DNA from: Mastigias papua
Taxonomy: Eukaryota > Cnidaria > Scyphozoa > Rhizostomeae > Mastigiidae
Length of the DNA: 64,000 bases
NCBI GenBank assembly: GCA_964019165.1
Contig: OZ025269.1
Span: forward strand, 15,655,187-15,719,186
Direction: 5' to 3'
Both the position numbers and the translations under genes were made by a program. Shown here piece by piece: positions 46,236 through 59,700 of the stretch; positions within the stretch are counted from its first letter, which is position 1, and each line of letters begins with the position of its first letter. The notes beneath the pieces are model-generated. The model was not told the DNA's origin. It worked only from the letters and a program-made list of their open reading frames with translations, and searched no databases.

Positions 46236-47949
46236 TCCTTATGTCTCTTCACGTCTTAGTATTCGGGTAGTTTTTAGTAATATTTGTATACTTGCACGTG
46301 TCAATCTATGCTTTGCTGTCATTTGGGTGCTAGGCTTCAAGCATATACTTACGATTTCCTTCACGATTCTAATTAACGCCTAAGATGGAAATGTATGTTA
46401 GTATTCTTGACTCTCCTGACATAAAGGAATCAGCTAGAAAGAGCCGTTATTTTGGAATATGTGGACAACAGAGGTGGTTGGTTCCAAATCAGGACAAATT
46501 CTTATGGGGGTTTTGTATTGTAACGCCCCATGAACCGTTTCTAAATCAGGGGGCACAATAGAGCAGTATGGCAATAACCAACAGCTTGAGTTTCCAAAGA
46601 AGGTTGTTCATGGCACATGCTCTGACATCTGTTTACATGCCTTTAAGAATAGAAATCTCTTTCAGGAATATTTTTGCTAGACCTATATACACCATGGTAT
46701 CTTCCCTCGATTGCAGAACCATTCCGTTCAGATCTCTTGAAGCTGTTTTTGTGGCTTTGAAATTATTGGATTGCTAGGCTTATACATCATCGCTTTGCGT
46801 ATTAAGTGATACCTGAATGGGAATCCTTTTTCCTGCCAATGGTGTACACATTCGTTGTGCACTATTATGCTTATCGTGGAGATCTGTTTGGTTTTAGCGC
46901 CCCAGTAGAACCCTTTATAATTTAGCGTTATTTTGTTGCAAATGGAATTATCCAATTCAACCAATAGAGGTAATCGACTACGTTTTGTAAAGTAAACCAA
47001 TCCCCGATTTCATATGGGGTTGAGTTATGCAATGGCTTGACTTGGCTTTCCTTTCATTTCTAGCCCTACTATCGTTTTCTATTTTAAGATAGTCTCTTGA
47101 ACAGCTACTTCTGAAAATAATTTTCTCAATCGCAAACAGCCAATCCTACGAGTCTGTCAAATCATCGCGGAAAGTCGAGCTGTTAATTAATCCAGATAAT
47201 TCTTCGGACTAAATGTACCACACTTTTTCTAAGACCCATTGTATTTGACCATGTTTGTTCAAGGCCTTCAGGTCGTGGGTAGATTTTAACGAAACATCAC
47301 CACACTTGCTAGCAATCGTTACTATTATTTCCTCTCATAAAATTGCAACAAATTGTACATCTGTTGTTACAAAGCGATTTGCGATTTGTTGCAATTTATA
47401 GGAAGATGAATAGCCGTGAGAATCTACGAATGACCTGTGGGTACTTGCGTTTAGTTAGTTTCCAAAACCCCCACAGGGAAATAGCAATTCGCTACATTTC
47501 CTATCCTATGATCCACACTCAGTCCATTTTTTCTGTTTTGCCGATAATGTATACTATCGAATTTGTAGTACTGGGGCCTAGGACACCTGCAGCAAGGTGC
47601 CAATAGAAGTGATTGTCCCAACCCTTAGTCCATATGGGCGCACAGGTGGACGAGATGTGCCATTTGGAGTAGTGCTAACCATTATCATCGCAAACGGAAC
47701 TTTGCAAATGTATTTCAATGCATTAGGTTAAACTAATAGCTTGCAAGTATTGGTTTGCACCGGAGCATAGTGAAAATGCTTGGTATGACACTATATTCAC
47801 ATCCCTGGTGCCCTGTGAACAGACTTTGGCCCCGATGCCCGTTTTCTTCGCAGGCGCCTCTGACTGGAACGTAGTATAAGCAGTGACAGAGGAAGAAACG
47901 AGATGGTTTCGAGAAGTGTATAGAAGCTTATCGCAATTCACGTTTTTTT
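46236..47949. other. RCC1 3' flank, no gene recognised
   Basis: No clear poly(A) hexamer close to the RCC1 stop, and no convincing exon. Small open frames on both strands look like chance. Confidence 0.5.
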
Positions 47950-48087
47950 TTATAAGACAGTGGTTAGTAAGAAAGCAGTGCGCAGCTGCTCAAAAAGTTA
48001 GGAAAGTGATAGGAAAGTTTCAGTATTGTGTGAAGAAGAACTTTCTTGTAAAAGAAAACGTGTATGTGCTGGCGAGATTTGTGCTCC
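47950..48087 (+). repeat. Dispersed repeat copy (AAAAAGTTA...TTCAGTA family)
   Basis: Shares AAGACAGTG, GCTGCTCAAAAAGTTAGGAA, TTTCAGTATTG and GAACTTTCTTGTAAAAGA with copies at 51622, 58078 (inverted) and 59140. An open frame here (47883-48182) is probably fortuitous. Confidence 0.6.
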
Positions 48088-50025
48088 TTCGTAGTAGTAG
48101 AAAACTATTCCACTCGAGTTGGCCTCATCAGAAATCCTTTCAAGAAAACGACTTGCAATGCACAGATATGCCTAAGTGGTAGAACCTTCGGTTCGTAGGC
48201 TGTCAAACACGAAAGAAACACAGCTATTCATAACACAAAAATTAGAGCAAAGAGCGTCCATGTTCTCAATTTTCAGACAAGGACGCCTCATTATCCTTGA
48301 AATCTTACCCAAAGAATTGAACGCTAGTAAACATTCTTATATGTTAATTACCCAGTGTAAATTAAGGACCGACTTCCCACTATGCAGAGCAATAGCAGAA
48401 TTCCACAGATACTTCTGTCTTCAATTAAGTATTCACCCATTCCGGACAATTCCACCCGTTCTGCATTTTCCCACGGGCATTTTCGTAGCAGGAGAGTCGT
48501 GGTATTTTAACGGTTTTGGAAATAGCCATCTTAGCTAAATTGACAGTTTTTTAATAATTGTTTTAATAAATCACAGAACACACCGCTTATCATTAACTGA
48601 TTCGTTATTATTTAATATCTTTAAAAGCTTGTGTGAATTAGAAGCATTCTTTTATTCATATTGATGGTAGAAGACACATAGGTAAAATGTAAAATGGATC
48701 TTGTAAGATTTCGGTATTATAGTTAAATCCAGATTGATTCAAAAGCATATTTGTCTGATTTGTTGAGCTCTATAACTTTCAGAATTGCCCATCAGATGTT
48801 TTATTGTCAGCACCATTGAAAGTTTTGGCAAGCAACACTCTTTACTTTTATCAACGTTTTTTCTTCCCTGTGGCATCCGTTAAATTTGAGAATCAACAAA
48901 TGGCATAATCTACATCAAGTGCGCAAAGACTTCTGTGCCAATAGTGTGAATATTGTGTTATTTAAAAGTATGGAACCACGTATGTGTGTCGTTGCAAGCT
49001 GGTTTCAAATCTCGATAGAATTATGCAAGTCGGGGCAGGCATTGGCACATTGTACATTATTAAAATCAACTAAGAGATTAGTTAGACACAAATTGTATTA
49101 AATATCTATTTTATCAATCTCCCTCAGCCCCTGTTTCCAACTAAAAACTGTGAGAATCTTGTTACTGCTATTTACGATGACGCGAGACCGCAGCCCCGAT
49201 TTATACTTTGTTTCCTAATCCCTGAGCGAATCTTTGACACCCCTTTAGGACCATAGAAAGAAGGATGCGAGCTTGCAATCGAAGTTTCCTAATAGTGTTG
49301 AGGTGCAACAAATATACGGTGTTCTTAAAGATGAAAAGTGTGTGCACTCTTTTTGTATAGAAAACGAGCCTCAAAATTGATGTGAAATTAAAAACAAACT
49401 AAACAAGCTCAGGCTGAAGCACTGCAGCAAAATGTACTTTTGGGCAACGATGCATACGCTTCCAATAACATATTGACATGAAATACCATTTCCTTGTTAG
49501 CTTGAGGAGAATTGAAATAAAGAGATGTTCCTATCTTTTTTACGAAAAGACTATGGGAATTTTTTTCCCAAGTACACAGGACAGTAATCCAGATCATTGC
49601 CTTAATACGAGGAACTACTGACAATATCGGAAGCATGATAGCTTTGTATCATAAATAGAGCCTCGTTCGTATGATTCAACTAGATAGTAATGATGCTGAA
49701 AGACATTTAATGTGCTTCAATGGTAGAAAGAACGAAAGACAATTCTTTAGTAATTTGACCTATAGGCATGATCGTAGCTCTAATTCAACTGAACTGTTTT
49801 AGATAGACAACCAAAAATACCAATTTCACCTGTTACCATCATTAATTTGGTCCATTCACATATCTTGTTGCCGGTTAATGGTGAAAGTGGTATCGAAGCG
49901 GTTAATTGTTACAATGCTCTAAACAAGTACTGTATTGGCACAATTGAATTAAGGGATGCCTTTCATTTCGTATAACACCTTTTTCTGTTTCTTCTCTTGT
50001 GGTCATTTAGGAAATCAAACCCGCA
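48088..50025. other. No recognisable gene or repeat
   Basis: Only short, mutually overlapping open frames with no family resemblance. Confidence 0.45.
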
Positions 50026-50104
50026 TCTGGCTATATATTTCGGTTCACCCTTCGGTCATTATCCTACGTTTCATACTCTAACGAGTGTCGTACAAAGAAA
50101 GCTT
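50026..50104. repeat. Dispersed repeat with hairpin, copy B (inverted relative to 24703)
   Basis: The reverse complement carries GACACTCGTTAGAGTATGAA, then ACGT, GACCGAAGGG and ATATATAGCCAGATGCGGG, matching 24703-24775. Confidence 0.75.
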
Positions 50105-51349
50105 TTCAGTATGTCTAAAACATGGTGCCGCTCTTTCGCGTTGTAGTGAAGTTCTGCATTACCAACAGACTTTTCACGAAATCGAGATAGCACTATTTGC
50201 AGCGAGAAGTCCTATTTGAAATTAAAAGTTAGAAATTACCATAGAGAATCTATACATAAAGAAATTTTTCAGAATACTTGAACAGATCAGACGTTCCAGA
50301 TGTCTGATCGTCTGTGAGGTTGTCCGTTTTCTTTTTGTTCTGTCAATGCAAGCTTACAACAATAACAGCAACAATAGCAAGTTATGCAAGATCTTGTGGC
50401 ATTTGCAGCGAGGAAAGACACGAAGTCACCGAATCCTTTCTGCATTTGCCACTTGCAATTTTCTTGTTATTTTCAGCAATAGTACCCATGCTGAGGATCC
50501 TTGGCAGTTGGACGCAAGAGATATGAAATACTAATACGTATCATCTGCGCATAGAGAAGTATGCACGCAGGCTTAATATTTTAAAAAAATAGTATCCTCC
50601 GTTGTCTCATTTTTATATAGATGATTTGTTCCTATAATTTATAGTCTTCCTCATCCCACCCATAATGGTAAAACCGATAAGTAATTAGAAAGCAGATAAA
50701 ACAGCTTTTTGCCTCTTAGGGACTGGTCATTAATTCTTCCAGGGGAGGGGGTGGAAGACATCTGGGAGGGGGGCCAAAAGTTTACACACTCAGAGGGATT
50801 GGGATGAAAAATAAAGCGCATTTTAAAAGAAGGACTATGGCGTACTAATGGTTCTTTAATAGTTGCTAAATGTTAACAGCACAGTTAGTGCCCGGGAAAT
50901 AGTACAAAGGGAGCCAGGCGTAAAACTAACAGGTTTTTAGGGCAGGAGTGTAAAGCAAAAAAGAGTACAATACAAGCTTTCCAAAGAGAATGTATCTTGA
51001 AATCATATTTTTCAGTTTTAGAAGCGAAAGAAATCGTAGGGGAAAATCTCAGGATTCAGTTGCGCGCCTGGAAGCAGGAATAATTTGATATTTGGAATTT
51101 TGCTGTGATTGTTGCGGAGAAACAGATTATACACGAAATAGGCGTAAGTCATGCGAATTTGAGTGCAATAAATGCAGATACCGCCCTGATTTTCAATATT
51201 TTGCAGTGATAAAGATCAAAGAAATGAAAATTTCTTTATGGATTTTGTCTTAAATATTACAAGTGTCTTAAGATTGTTTGGCTCTCTGCATATAGGCTCC
51301 ATGTAGAGCGCATCCTAAAAGGTTGTGCATTTAACTACGTGGTTTCTTT
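50105..51349. other. No recognisable gene
   Basis: AT-rich sequence. A G-rich patch at 50740-50775 has no clear pairing. No convincing exon. Confidence 0.4.
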
Positions 51350-51612
51350 TCGTGGGGTGTATCACTCGTAGAGAAGTGTACAAGATTTTTGTGATGTTCT
51401 AGTATTGCTTTTTGCGAGTTTTGTAATGTTTTGGCGACTTTTTGGTGATTTCTTGTGATCTTGACCACTTACAATGTGAGTTTTGTTATTCTTTTGTGAA
51501 TTTGCTGTGATTTTTTCGATTTTATCTCATTCATTTTTGGGGATTTTTTGTGATGTTGTTTATTTTCTTCGCAAAGTGCACAAGATTTTTCTGAGTGGTA
51601 TGCCCCTCAGAT
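51350..51612. mobile_element. Foldback MITE, copy 1 of the GTAGAGAAGTG family
   Basis: Ends GGGGTGTATCACTCGTAGAG and GAGTGGTATGCCCCTCAG are roughly inverted. The interior is a degenerate run of GTGATTTTTTG words. Matches 55500-55715 in opposite orientation. Confidence 0.5.
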
Positions 51613-51621
51613 TTAGTAGAA

Positions 51622-51905
51622 GACATCTGTTTATAAGACAGCAGTACTCTACTTTCAACTGTTCAAAAAGTTAAGAAAGTTCAGTACTTGATTCATGAGA
51701 CTTAGCAAAGTCGACAAGTTCATATATGTTTTCATTTCAAATTTTCACACAATCAAATCATCTCTTGCACTTAACTTGCATAGATTTTGTACGAAAATGT
51801 ATTTATTGCACAACTATGTTTGTGTGGTACCCATCTGCCTGTGTAAGTAGCACTGCAGTGTTATGCAAACACGAATATTATCGCTAAGAAAGTTTCAGAA
51901 AGAAC
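51622..51905 (+). repeat. Dispersed repeat of about 280 bp, copy 1
   Basis: Matches the reverse complement of 57880-58135 in ordered blocks: GTTCAAAAAGTTAAGAAAGT, AAATTTTCACACA, CATCTCTTGCACTTAACTTG, CTGCCTGTGT, CAGTGTTATGCAAAC and CGCTAAGAAAGTTTCAG. Confidence 0.65.
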
Positions 51906-52763
51906 TGAAATCATGAAGAAATCAAGGAATTTTCTGTACTAAGCGAAAAATTTGCTTATGATATGAGAAAAGTTTACTTGAACACAGAATGAATGCATTG
52001 AGGTCATTTTCTGCTAAGATAGTGAAGGCCTTTTTCTAATGGTTAGACTTTTAATCCAACAGGAGTTAATCGCTAAATCAAACTTGAGCATCTTCACACG
52101 AGAACAACCTGTTTGCGAATACTTTCCTTGATCTGTCAACTTGGATTGGTTTTCAAATAACAGAATGGACAAGAATGCAAGCTCTTAAAACACTCTATGA
52201 TTATCTGTGGTTGAGGTTGATCTATGGCTATAGTTCGAAGCCGAGAACAATTATATTGGTAATACCACTAAGCTCCTTTTTTGTACACAACTATATCAAG
52301 AATTCAAGAATCGCAGACAGGATTAAACAATTCAATGCCAGTGACTTTACTTTGATTGCTGGAAAGATGCTTTTAGTTGCAGAACGTCTCTCTGTTGTTG
52401 CTAGAGGTCTGTCGCCTGATGTTTTCTGCTTGTACAGTTGTGTAAATCAACAACTGAAAAGCAGTGTGTGCAAGTCTGCAGCCTTGTGTGCGCGCTTTTG
52501 CTAAAACGTTCGATTAGTTTACGGAAATTTTGAGTTACAGCTTCTAGGGCGTGAAATACCTTTTTGAGATTTAGGCACTAGATCGTCATCTTGAACCAGA
52601 GATTTGTAGGATACAGTAGTTTATGCTTTGTCCATTTCGATAAATTTGTACAAAGAGTTTTGAGTTTAAGTAATGTAAATATCCTGACGCAGTTGGTTTC
52701 TTTATTACCTCTTCAATTCTTCGAATTTTCCAGTAGCAACCCTTCTCTTGTTTATACTCTTTA

Positions 52764-53441
52764 CACGCTTTTTATTTTATAGGAGCCTAGCTCAAGGCAT
52801 AGTTCTAAAAGTTCCTTATTTTGAACTTAAAATAATCAAATTGTAGTACTAAAAGCTCCTTAATAGTTCCTTAATTTCATTGCACATTTAGTGCCTTAAA
52901 AATGGTACAGACTCAATTAAAACATTGAAATTCTGCAAGGAAGGTAGGAAAAGATTTTATGAATGTTATATCATAATGTCAAATGTAGAAGCACAAAGCT
53001 TACATGCTATTTTATTTTTAAGAACTCACTTTATACGGAACCTACATGTGGAATGCCGAAATATTTAAAGAAGTTAGGCCTATACTACTAATGAAAAATT
53101 CCTAAGGAACTTTTCAATTTGAAACATTTTTATAACGGCAAACAATCAAGAATTAGGAAGTCGGTTCCATTCATTTGCTGCCAAAATCAGCATAAATGGT
53201 TTGCTATGCTTGTGTCAAGTGTTTCATGTTTCATTCGTCTTCAGTTATAGCCAAAATTAAATGCAAAATTCCGAATTTAGATATTTCACTTGTGTCTGTA
53301 CCATTTGTATGGCGGTAATTGTAGAGTGAAAATTAAGGTACTGTCAAGGAACTTTTAGTATTACAATTTAATAATTGGAGATCCGAAAATAAGGAACTTT
53401 TGGAACTAGACCTCGAGCTAGCTTCCTTATAAAAAAGCGTG
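52764..53441. mobile_element. TA MITE of the CACG family, most complete copy
   Basis: 678 bp bounded by CACGCTTTTTATTTTATAGG and CCTTATAAAAAAGCGTG, flanked by TA at 52762-52763 and 53442-53443. Inner arms also pair (GTTCTAAAAGTTCCTTATTT and its near complement AAAATAAGGAACTTTTGGAAC). Related copies are at 14284, 53442 and 58159. Confidence 0.75.
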
Positions 53442-54036
53442 TAGTTCCAAAAGTTCTTTATTTTTGGACCTCCAATGATCAAACTGTAATACTAAAAGTT
53501 CCTTAACAGCTCCTTAATTTTCAGCTCACAATTAGTGCCATAAAAATGACTGGCACAAGGAAAATATTGAAATGGTGAATTTCGCTTTTAATTTGGGTAT
53601 AACGAAAGATCAATGAAAAACGAATGACTTAACACAAGCATAGCAAACAATCTATGCGGGTTTTGGCTGCAAATGAATAGAACCTGCTTCCTGATTCTTG
53701 TTCAAATTGAAAAGCTCCTTAGGGAATTCTCCTTTAGTAATAAAAGTTCTTTAAATATTTCGGCATTCTACATGTTGGTTCCTTATAAAATGGTTCCTTA
53801 TAAAAAAAGCATGTACTCAATAAAACACTTTGACACAAACATAGCAAACAATCTGTGCGGACTTTGGCTACAAATGGATGGAAACAGCTTCCTCGTTCTT
53901 GATTGCTTGCTGTTATAAAAATTGTTCAAATTGAAAAGTCCCTTAGGGAATTTTCCTTTGGTAGTATAAGTTCATTAAATATTTCGCCATTGTTCATGTA
54001 GGTTCCTTATAAAGTGGTTCCTTATGAAAAAGCGTG
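53442..54036. mobile_element. Partial second copy of the CACG-ended MITE, abutting the first
   Basis: Starts TAGTTCCAAAAGTTCTTTAT exactly where the previous element ends and closes in CCTTATGAAAAAGCGTG. It repeats the AAGTTCCTTAACAGCTCCTT and TTTCGGCATTCTACATG blocks. It lacks its own left CACG end, so it may be a tandem or nested insertion. Confidence 0.6.
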
Positions 54037-55499
54037 CATATCCTTTTCGAAAATAATGTTAAGAGAGCTCAGTTTCAAATTACACTCTCTTTTTACTGAG
54101 TAAAGTACCATTGGCACCGCACATATTTTATAGATATTTGTTAAGTTCTTTCCCCTATGAATCATATGAATTGACGTGGATGACCCTAAGAAAATCAGCA
54201 TTGTAGCTGAAAAATGATCCTCACCAAATATAGTTTGATCTTTGCTCTCCTGATATTTTCCAAGCTTGCTAGTGCTCTGCCAGTTTTCATCCTAATCTCT
54301 TTGTCTGATTTCCCACTTTCATCCACATTTGATCCTAGATATGTCAAACACCGAACTTATTGAATTTTTGCCTATTTACTGTCAATTGTATCTTTTTACT
54401 TTCAACACCTTCCCATTTTCTAACCATGTCTCTTGCATCCTGGTAGCCCTCCTCATTCTTCTATGTCCTTTGTGTCGTCAGCAAAGCTCTAGTCTGCCAC
54501 TTTTCTACCGTCACATCTTGCTCCTACATACATAAATCTTAAAAAAAGAGAATTATCATATGTCCATCAATTTTAAATGAGATCTGTAGTACCAAAAGTT
54601 AGGCTGAAGTATGCAAGGGAAGCTTCCACTTCTGTGGTATCGGAAGAAGGAGTGGCATCCTTACAAAATTAGGGAAGAAGGCTCAATGGTTCATTTCAAA
54701 AAGAAGTAAAAGTGGGTGCGTACATCTTCTCTCAAGTTCTTCAAAACAGATATTGCCAAGGAGGGAAATTTGCCAAATGTTTTGTAAATGAGAGAAAATC
54801 GAGTATAACTATTTATAAAATGAATTGATGATTAACAATAGGAATAATTTCATTCTTTTTTCATTTTCAATATTTAAGCATACCATAAGTATTGCTCTAG
54901 TCTATTTACAGCATGGGGTGCCATGGAGCAGCTTGGGGGTTCAGCTTTCTACAGCTCATTCTTCCAAACAAACTTGTGCTAGTTTGGTGAATTCCTAGGC
55001 TCACAGTACGGTCCATTCCTATTATTATGTCTATATGTATGCTTTACGGCAATAGAGACTAAATTTTATATGACAATGCATATATTTATCTTTGAATAGT
55101 TGTAAATGAGGTATTTGGTATGGTCATGGTTATGTCCCATAGAGTGACTATAATGATAATAATAATCCATTTATTTTGAGTTGATTGCAGGCCTAGTTCT
55201 ACATTAATGCTGACTAATTTATCAACTATTTACAATTTTAACTGAGCAAGAAACCTATGATAGATTATAATTTAGAATATTAATAATCATTGTCTACAAA
55301 TTATGTACTAGCACTACCCCACAGCACAGTCTAACCTCAAATTCTTTGGGCAGCACCTACGGTTGACAGTAAGACAGGGCAACAGATAGCCTTTTCCTAA
55401 GTTTCTTGTAAAATTGAAATAATCGCAGTCAAATACTGCAGGTCGCAAAGGGAGAGTGCTCAGAGGAGCAAGACGGACAAGGTATAGGCCTATATGGAG
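54037..55499. other. No recognisable gene
   Basis: No exon or element with clear ends. Overlapping short frames only. Confidence 0.4.
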
Positions 55500-55715
55500 T
55501 TAGCCTGAGGGACAAAAATTGCCTGCCGATGGCGCATATCACTCGAAAAAATCTCGTATAGCTTGTGAAAAATTGCAAAATAGCAATGAAAATCACTTTA
55601 AAAGTCACAAAAGTTACAAAAACATCGTAAAAATCACAACAAATAAAGAAATGGCAAAAATAAAAAAATCTCGCACATTTCTCTACGAATGATATGTTGC
55701 CCCTCGCTGCCTGCT
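55500..55715. mobile_element. Foldback MITE, copy 2 (inverted relative to 51350)
   Basis: GCCTGCCGATGGCGCATATC at the left pairs loosely with GATATGTTGCCCCTCGCTGC at the right. Between them are AAAATCACA and AAAATCGTA words, complementary to those at 51380-51600. CACATTTCTCTACGAATGAT is the complement of the start of copy 1. Confidence 0.5.
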
Positions 55716-56717
55716 TCACACATTCACGATTGTGAAATTAGTTTGCTTGACATGTCAAATCTATAGTCCAGTGCGATTCCGGCAAATTGCTTGGCATAAT
55801 TGTAATCGGACGTGCTACAGAGAAGCAGGTTTGTTGTTCAAAGCCAGTACGGAACACACGAGCTGGAATTCGAAAACCATTGTGATAAAAATAATTCCGT
55901 AGGGATACTTCAGTGAAGTAGCGGAGGACTGGCCAGTCTGGCTATGGGACTAGGTAGATTTTCTTCACAGTTTTTCTCCGCAATCTGTGCTTCCAATGAG
56001 GACTTAATTCTTGTCGCAACTGAGAACAATAGATATTATCTGAAAATGCTTGAAGCATCCTGAAAATGCAAAAGGCAAGAGAGCTACGACAATGCGATTA
56101 TTTTGGGATCTACAGTCAGGACCCAGGTCGGCAACTGCGGCACTGAATACAACACATAAAGCAAGAAGTGTTGATAGCTAACCTTTGACTACGATAAATT
56201 ACACCTGAGATATGATCCCTTGAATCTTCCAAGGGGGTTGTGTGGCGATAAAAAAAGTCGAGGGCTAGCTTTTGAGTACTTTACAGCACTAATATGGAAT
56301 ACCTTTAGCACTCCCTAAATAGGCACTGTGTTCGTGGGCTGGCTTCGTGTATACGCTTTGAACACCACGATTCCCAACTTATCAATTCAATAAACAGCAT
56401 TAAATGAAATTCTTAAGTGATATTAGTCCGTTAGTCCGTTAAACTCCCCATACCGCATTGTTTTCTCAGCTCATTCAACGCCACATTCTTGGAATTCCAA
56501 TTTTCTTAAGCTACGGTTTGAAGCAAATTCGCTTTGTCCTAGCACAACGCGTAGTGAAAACAACTCTGGTTGTATGACCTTCTTACGATTCAGATAAACA
56601 TGCATTATGGCCTATTGCTACACTGCCTGATGCCACATACTGGAAGCTGTCAAAATAGCTTGTTTTCCATCGCCGTATAATGCCGAATTCGCATCAGTTC
56701 CCGAGGCTTGATTCGTT
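55716..56717. other. No recognisable gene
   Basis: Nothing with family resemblance; the 3' part is the presumptive upstream region of the membrane-protein candidate. Confidence 0.4.
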
Positions 56718-59700
56718 ATGATTCCGAAATGCCGTGCTATCCCTAATACCAATCGATACTTGGTTTCCATTTTGCTGCTGGCTTGCAGGCTGTTTGGCTG
56801 TGTTTCTGCAGATAATACGGTTGCAGAATGCAATATTGTACTCATTGCTTCGACGATAGGAACGTTCGCCGTATGTGCTGTCATTTCACTTGGGCTCATC
56901 TTGTACCTTCGGCGGTGTCTCAAGCGCGGTGAAAGTGCGAAAGGTGGTACCATCTTTATTTTTTATTTTTACTGCACCTTGAGTGATCAAGTTGCTGGTA
57001 TCAGTCAATAAATAAAAGTAGGTTTAGAGTTTTTAGTGGTATTTTTCCTACGCATAATTCTGAAGAAATTAGAAAGAATCTTGCTGTTTGTCTATCCAAT
57101 GGCTTATTAACAGTTTTTTGGCAGTCTTCTCCAGGAGATTTATGATGAAATTCCTTTCAAGTTAGCGAGGAATTCTCGAAAGTTGATTGAATCAGTGATA
57201 TGAATGCACGTCGAAGAATTGCCTTCGTTCTATTTAGCAAAATCCTGTTTTGCAATGAAGAACTTTCGACTCCATTGAAGATTTACCGATGTATTTATTT
57301 ATATAAGCTATTATTAAGGACAGGAAAGAACCAGTCTGCATACTTTTTAGGAATCAGTGTCCTGTCTTCATCTGGCCGCCAAGTGTTCATAGTAAACCTT
57401 CTTCACAGAAGAAATTTGAAAAGAGCCAACATTTTTTAGCACTACATGTCGTTTATATCTCTGGGAATTAGAAGGAACTACAATAACTAAGCCGAAATTA
57501 CTTTGATGAAGTGAGCTCGTTGTAGGCAATTATTCTAAATCAAATTGCCAGATTTTGACCCTGGAACAAACTGCATAGATTCTAGATAAAAGTCAATAAG
57601 CCTTCATCATATGTGACATGAAAAGCAAAACCTTCCTTCGGCTCTCTGCTGTTAATCCGTGAATTTTTCATGACTCTATAAAGGATGCCATAATGGGTAA
57701 TGTGGCTGTGTTTGTTTATTTGGTTAGCAATGTGAATGGTGAATGCTAAAGATTGATATGTCACCCATATTGTATATAGGGCTTTTTCTATGATAGACGC
57801 TAGCAAGCTACACGTTTCTTATTTAAAAGACATTTTGGCCTAGAACTGAAACATGCATAACTTTTTCATGGTTTTAGTACTGAAACTTTCTTGAGGCATT
57901 CTTAGCGAGAATGCTCGCGTTTGTATAACATAGGTACACAGACAGAGATAGACACTACACAAGCATAACACTGAAGTACACATATAATCATTGGAAATCA
58001 ATGCAAATTAAGTACAAGAGATGGTAGACCTGCGTGAAAATTTGAATTCCAAGTGTGTATCAACTTTGTTTAATTTGCGCAGGTCTCACAAATCCAGTAC
58101 TGAACTTTGTTAACTTTTTAAGCAGCCGAGTGCTGCTTTTTTATTAGGCACTTGCTTACACGTTTTTTTTATAAGAACACTTGGTTCCAGTTTCAGCCTG
58201 CCGTTTCTTATTTTTCCGTATTTTCAGCCTAAGGTTTTTCTTATTCTGTTTCTTATTTTCGTTTTCGAATTTCCTGAGCATAGTAGTGTCAAGACATAAC
58301 ACGTGTCATAAAGTGAATCCACGTTCCCAAATTACTCTCATAAAGCGATGCCACGTTCCACAAACTCTCTCTTCTATCCTCTATCTACTCTCTTCTCACT
58401 CTACTCTCCACTGATATCCCAAGATACAATTCTACATATAAAATTCGGACCCAGTCCACTACAAATGTCTCTAATATAACATCAGCTATTCTACACACGT
58501 ACTGTTCTGTTCTGTAGTAGATTGTTATTTTCGCTTGTTAATGATATTTTATTTCTTGAGTTTTTTTAATCTCAGCCTGCCTTGTTTCTTAAGTTGTTCT
58601 TATTTTTTGGCCTAATCTCAGCCTGGTGTTTCTTATAAAGGCTGTTCTTATAAAAAAACGTGTATACAAAAATGCTTTTTTTCCAAGATCTCTTGAGAGG
58701 GGCTGATAATTTGGTGTGGGTTGTTTTTGTTCATTTGCCGTTGTAAGTTTTTACTGATGCAATCTGACTTCATCAAATATACTTGTATTTTTTGAGTTTT
58801 GTGTACCAAAGCTGAATGTTGATGATTCAGAACTCAGGGGTAGTGTTAAATCAAGTTGATTTGGATTTTTGAGCCCATTTAATGAAGACTTTTGCCCCCA
58901 GGATTCTTTAGTCCATGTTGATCGTATTTTCTTTCTACCTCTATACATGCGAATTATTTTCAATATGTTACTAATATTTGTTATAAGTTTTATCAGATGT
59001 CAAATTACCTTGCTTATTGTAGGAGCTTCTGGAAAGTTGTATCAATTGTTCTCACTGTTGATTTTTTGAAAATCTAGGCCAGTATTTATTGTTCTAAGCT
59101 CGTTTTGGCAATACGGTATTAGTGCTGAAATCATGAACAAGCTTTAAAAGAAGGTTCAGTATTGGGCGAGAACTTTCTTGCAAAAGAGTGTATATGTCTT
59201 TCCCTTGGCGTGCTGGCGTGAGATTTGTTAGCGTTGACATACAGGTATACGTTGCTAAACGTATCTATTCAGGGGGAGCCCTGGGGTCTAGATCCCTGCC
59301 CTTTTCCTTCAAATGAATAAAATGCACTTTGTCCTGGGCAATTTTAAAGCTGTTTATTGTATTTGTGTTAAGTAGGTCTGCTTATATCATCCTTTTAGCG
59401 TTGAAAGTAGTGATATCATGAAAATTCTCCTGTTTTTAAATCTGAAGCATATCATTTCAAGTAATATCCTCTTGGAAAATCTTTAGTTTGTCATTTTATG
59501 AATTAGACACCTGTCTTCGAAAGTTCCTAGTTGCCCCCCTTCTATCTTTGGTACCCCTGCGAGGAGGCAAATCAACTAAGCGAATCTCCGCCATGAGCTA
59601 TACGTGGAATGCATCCTGGCATGAGATGTAAGAAATTGCTTGTGCGCTTCCAAATCAATTCAACAATTCAAGGACATGTGTGGAAGAAAATTCAAACAAT

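Noticed and set aside
52175..52504. 109-codon plus-strand frame
   Set aside because: No family, no membrane or domain pattern, no splice context; not distinguishable from chance.
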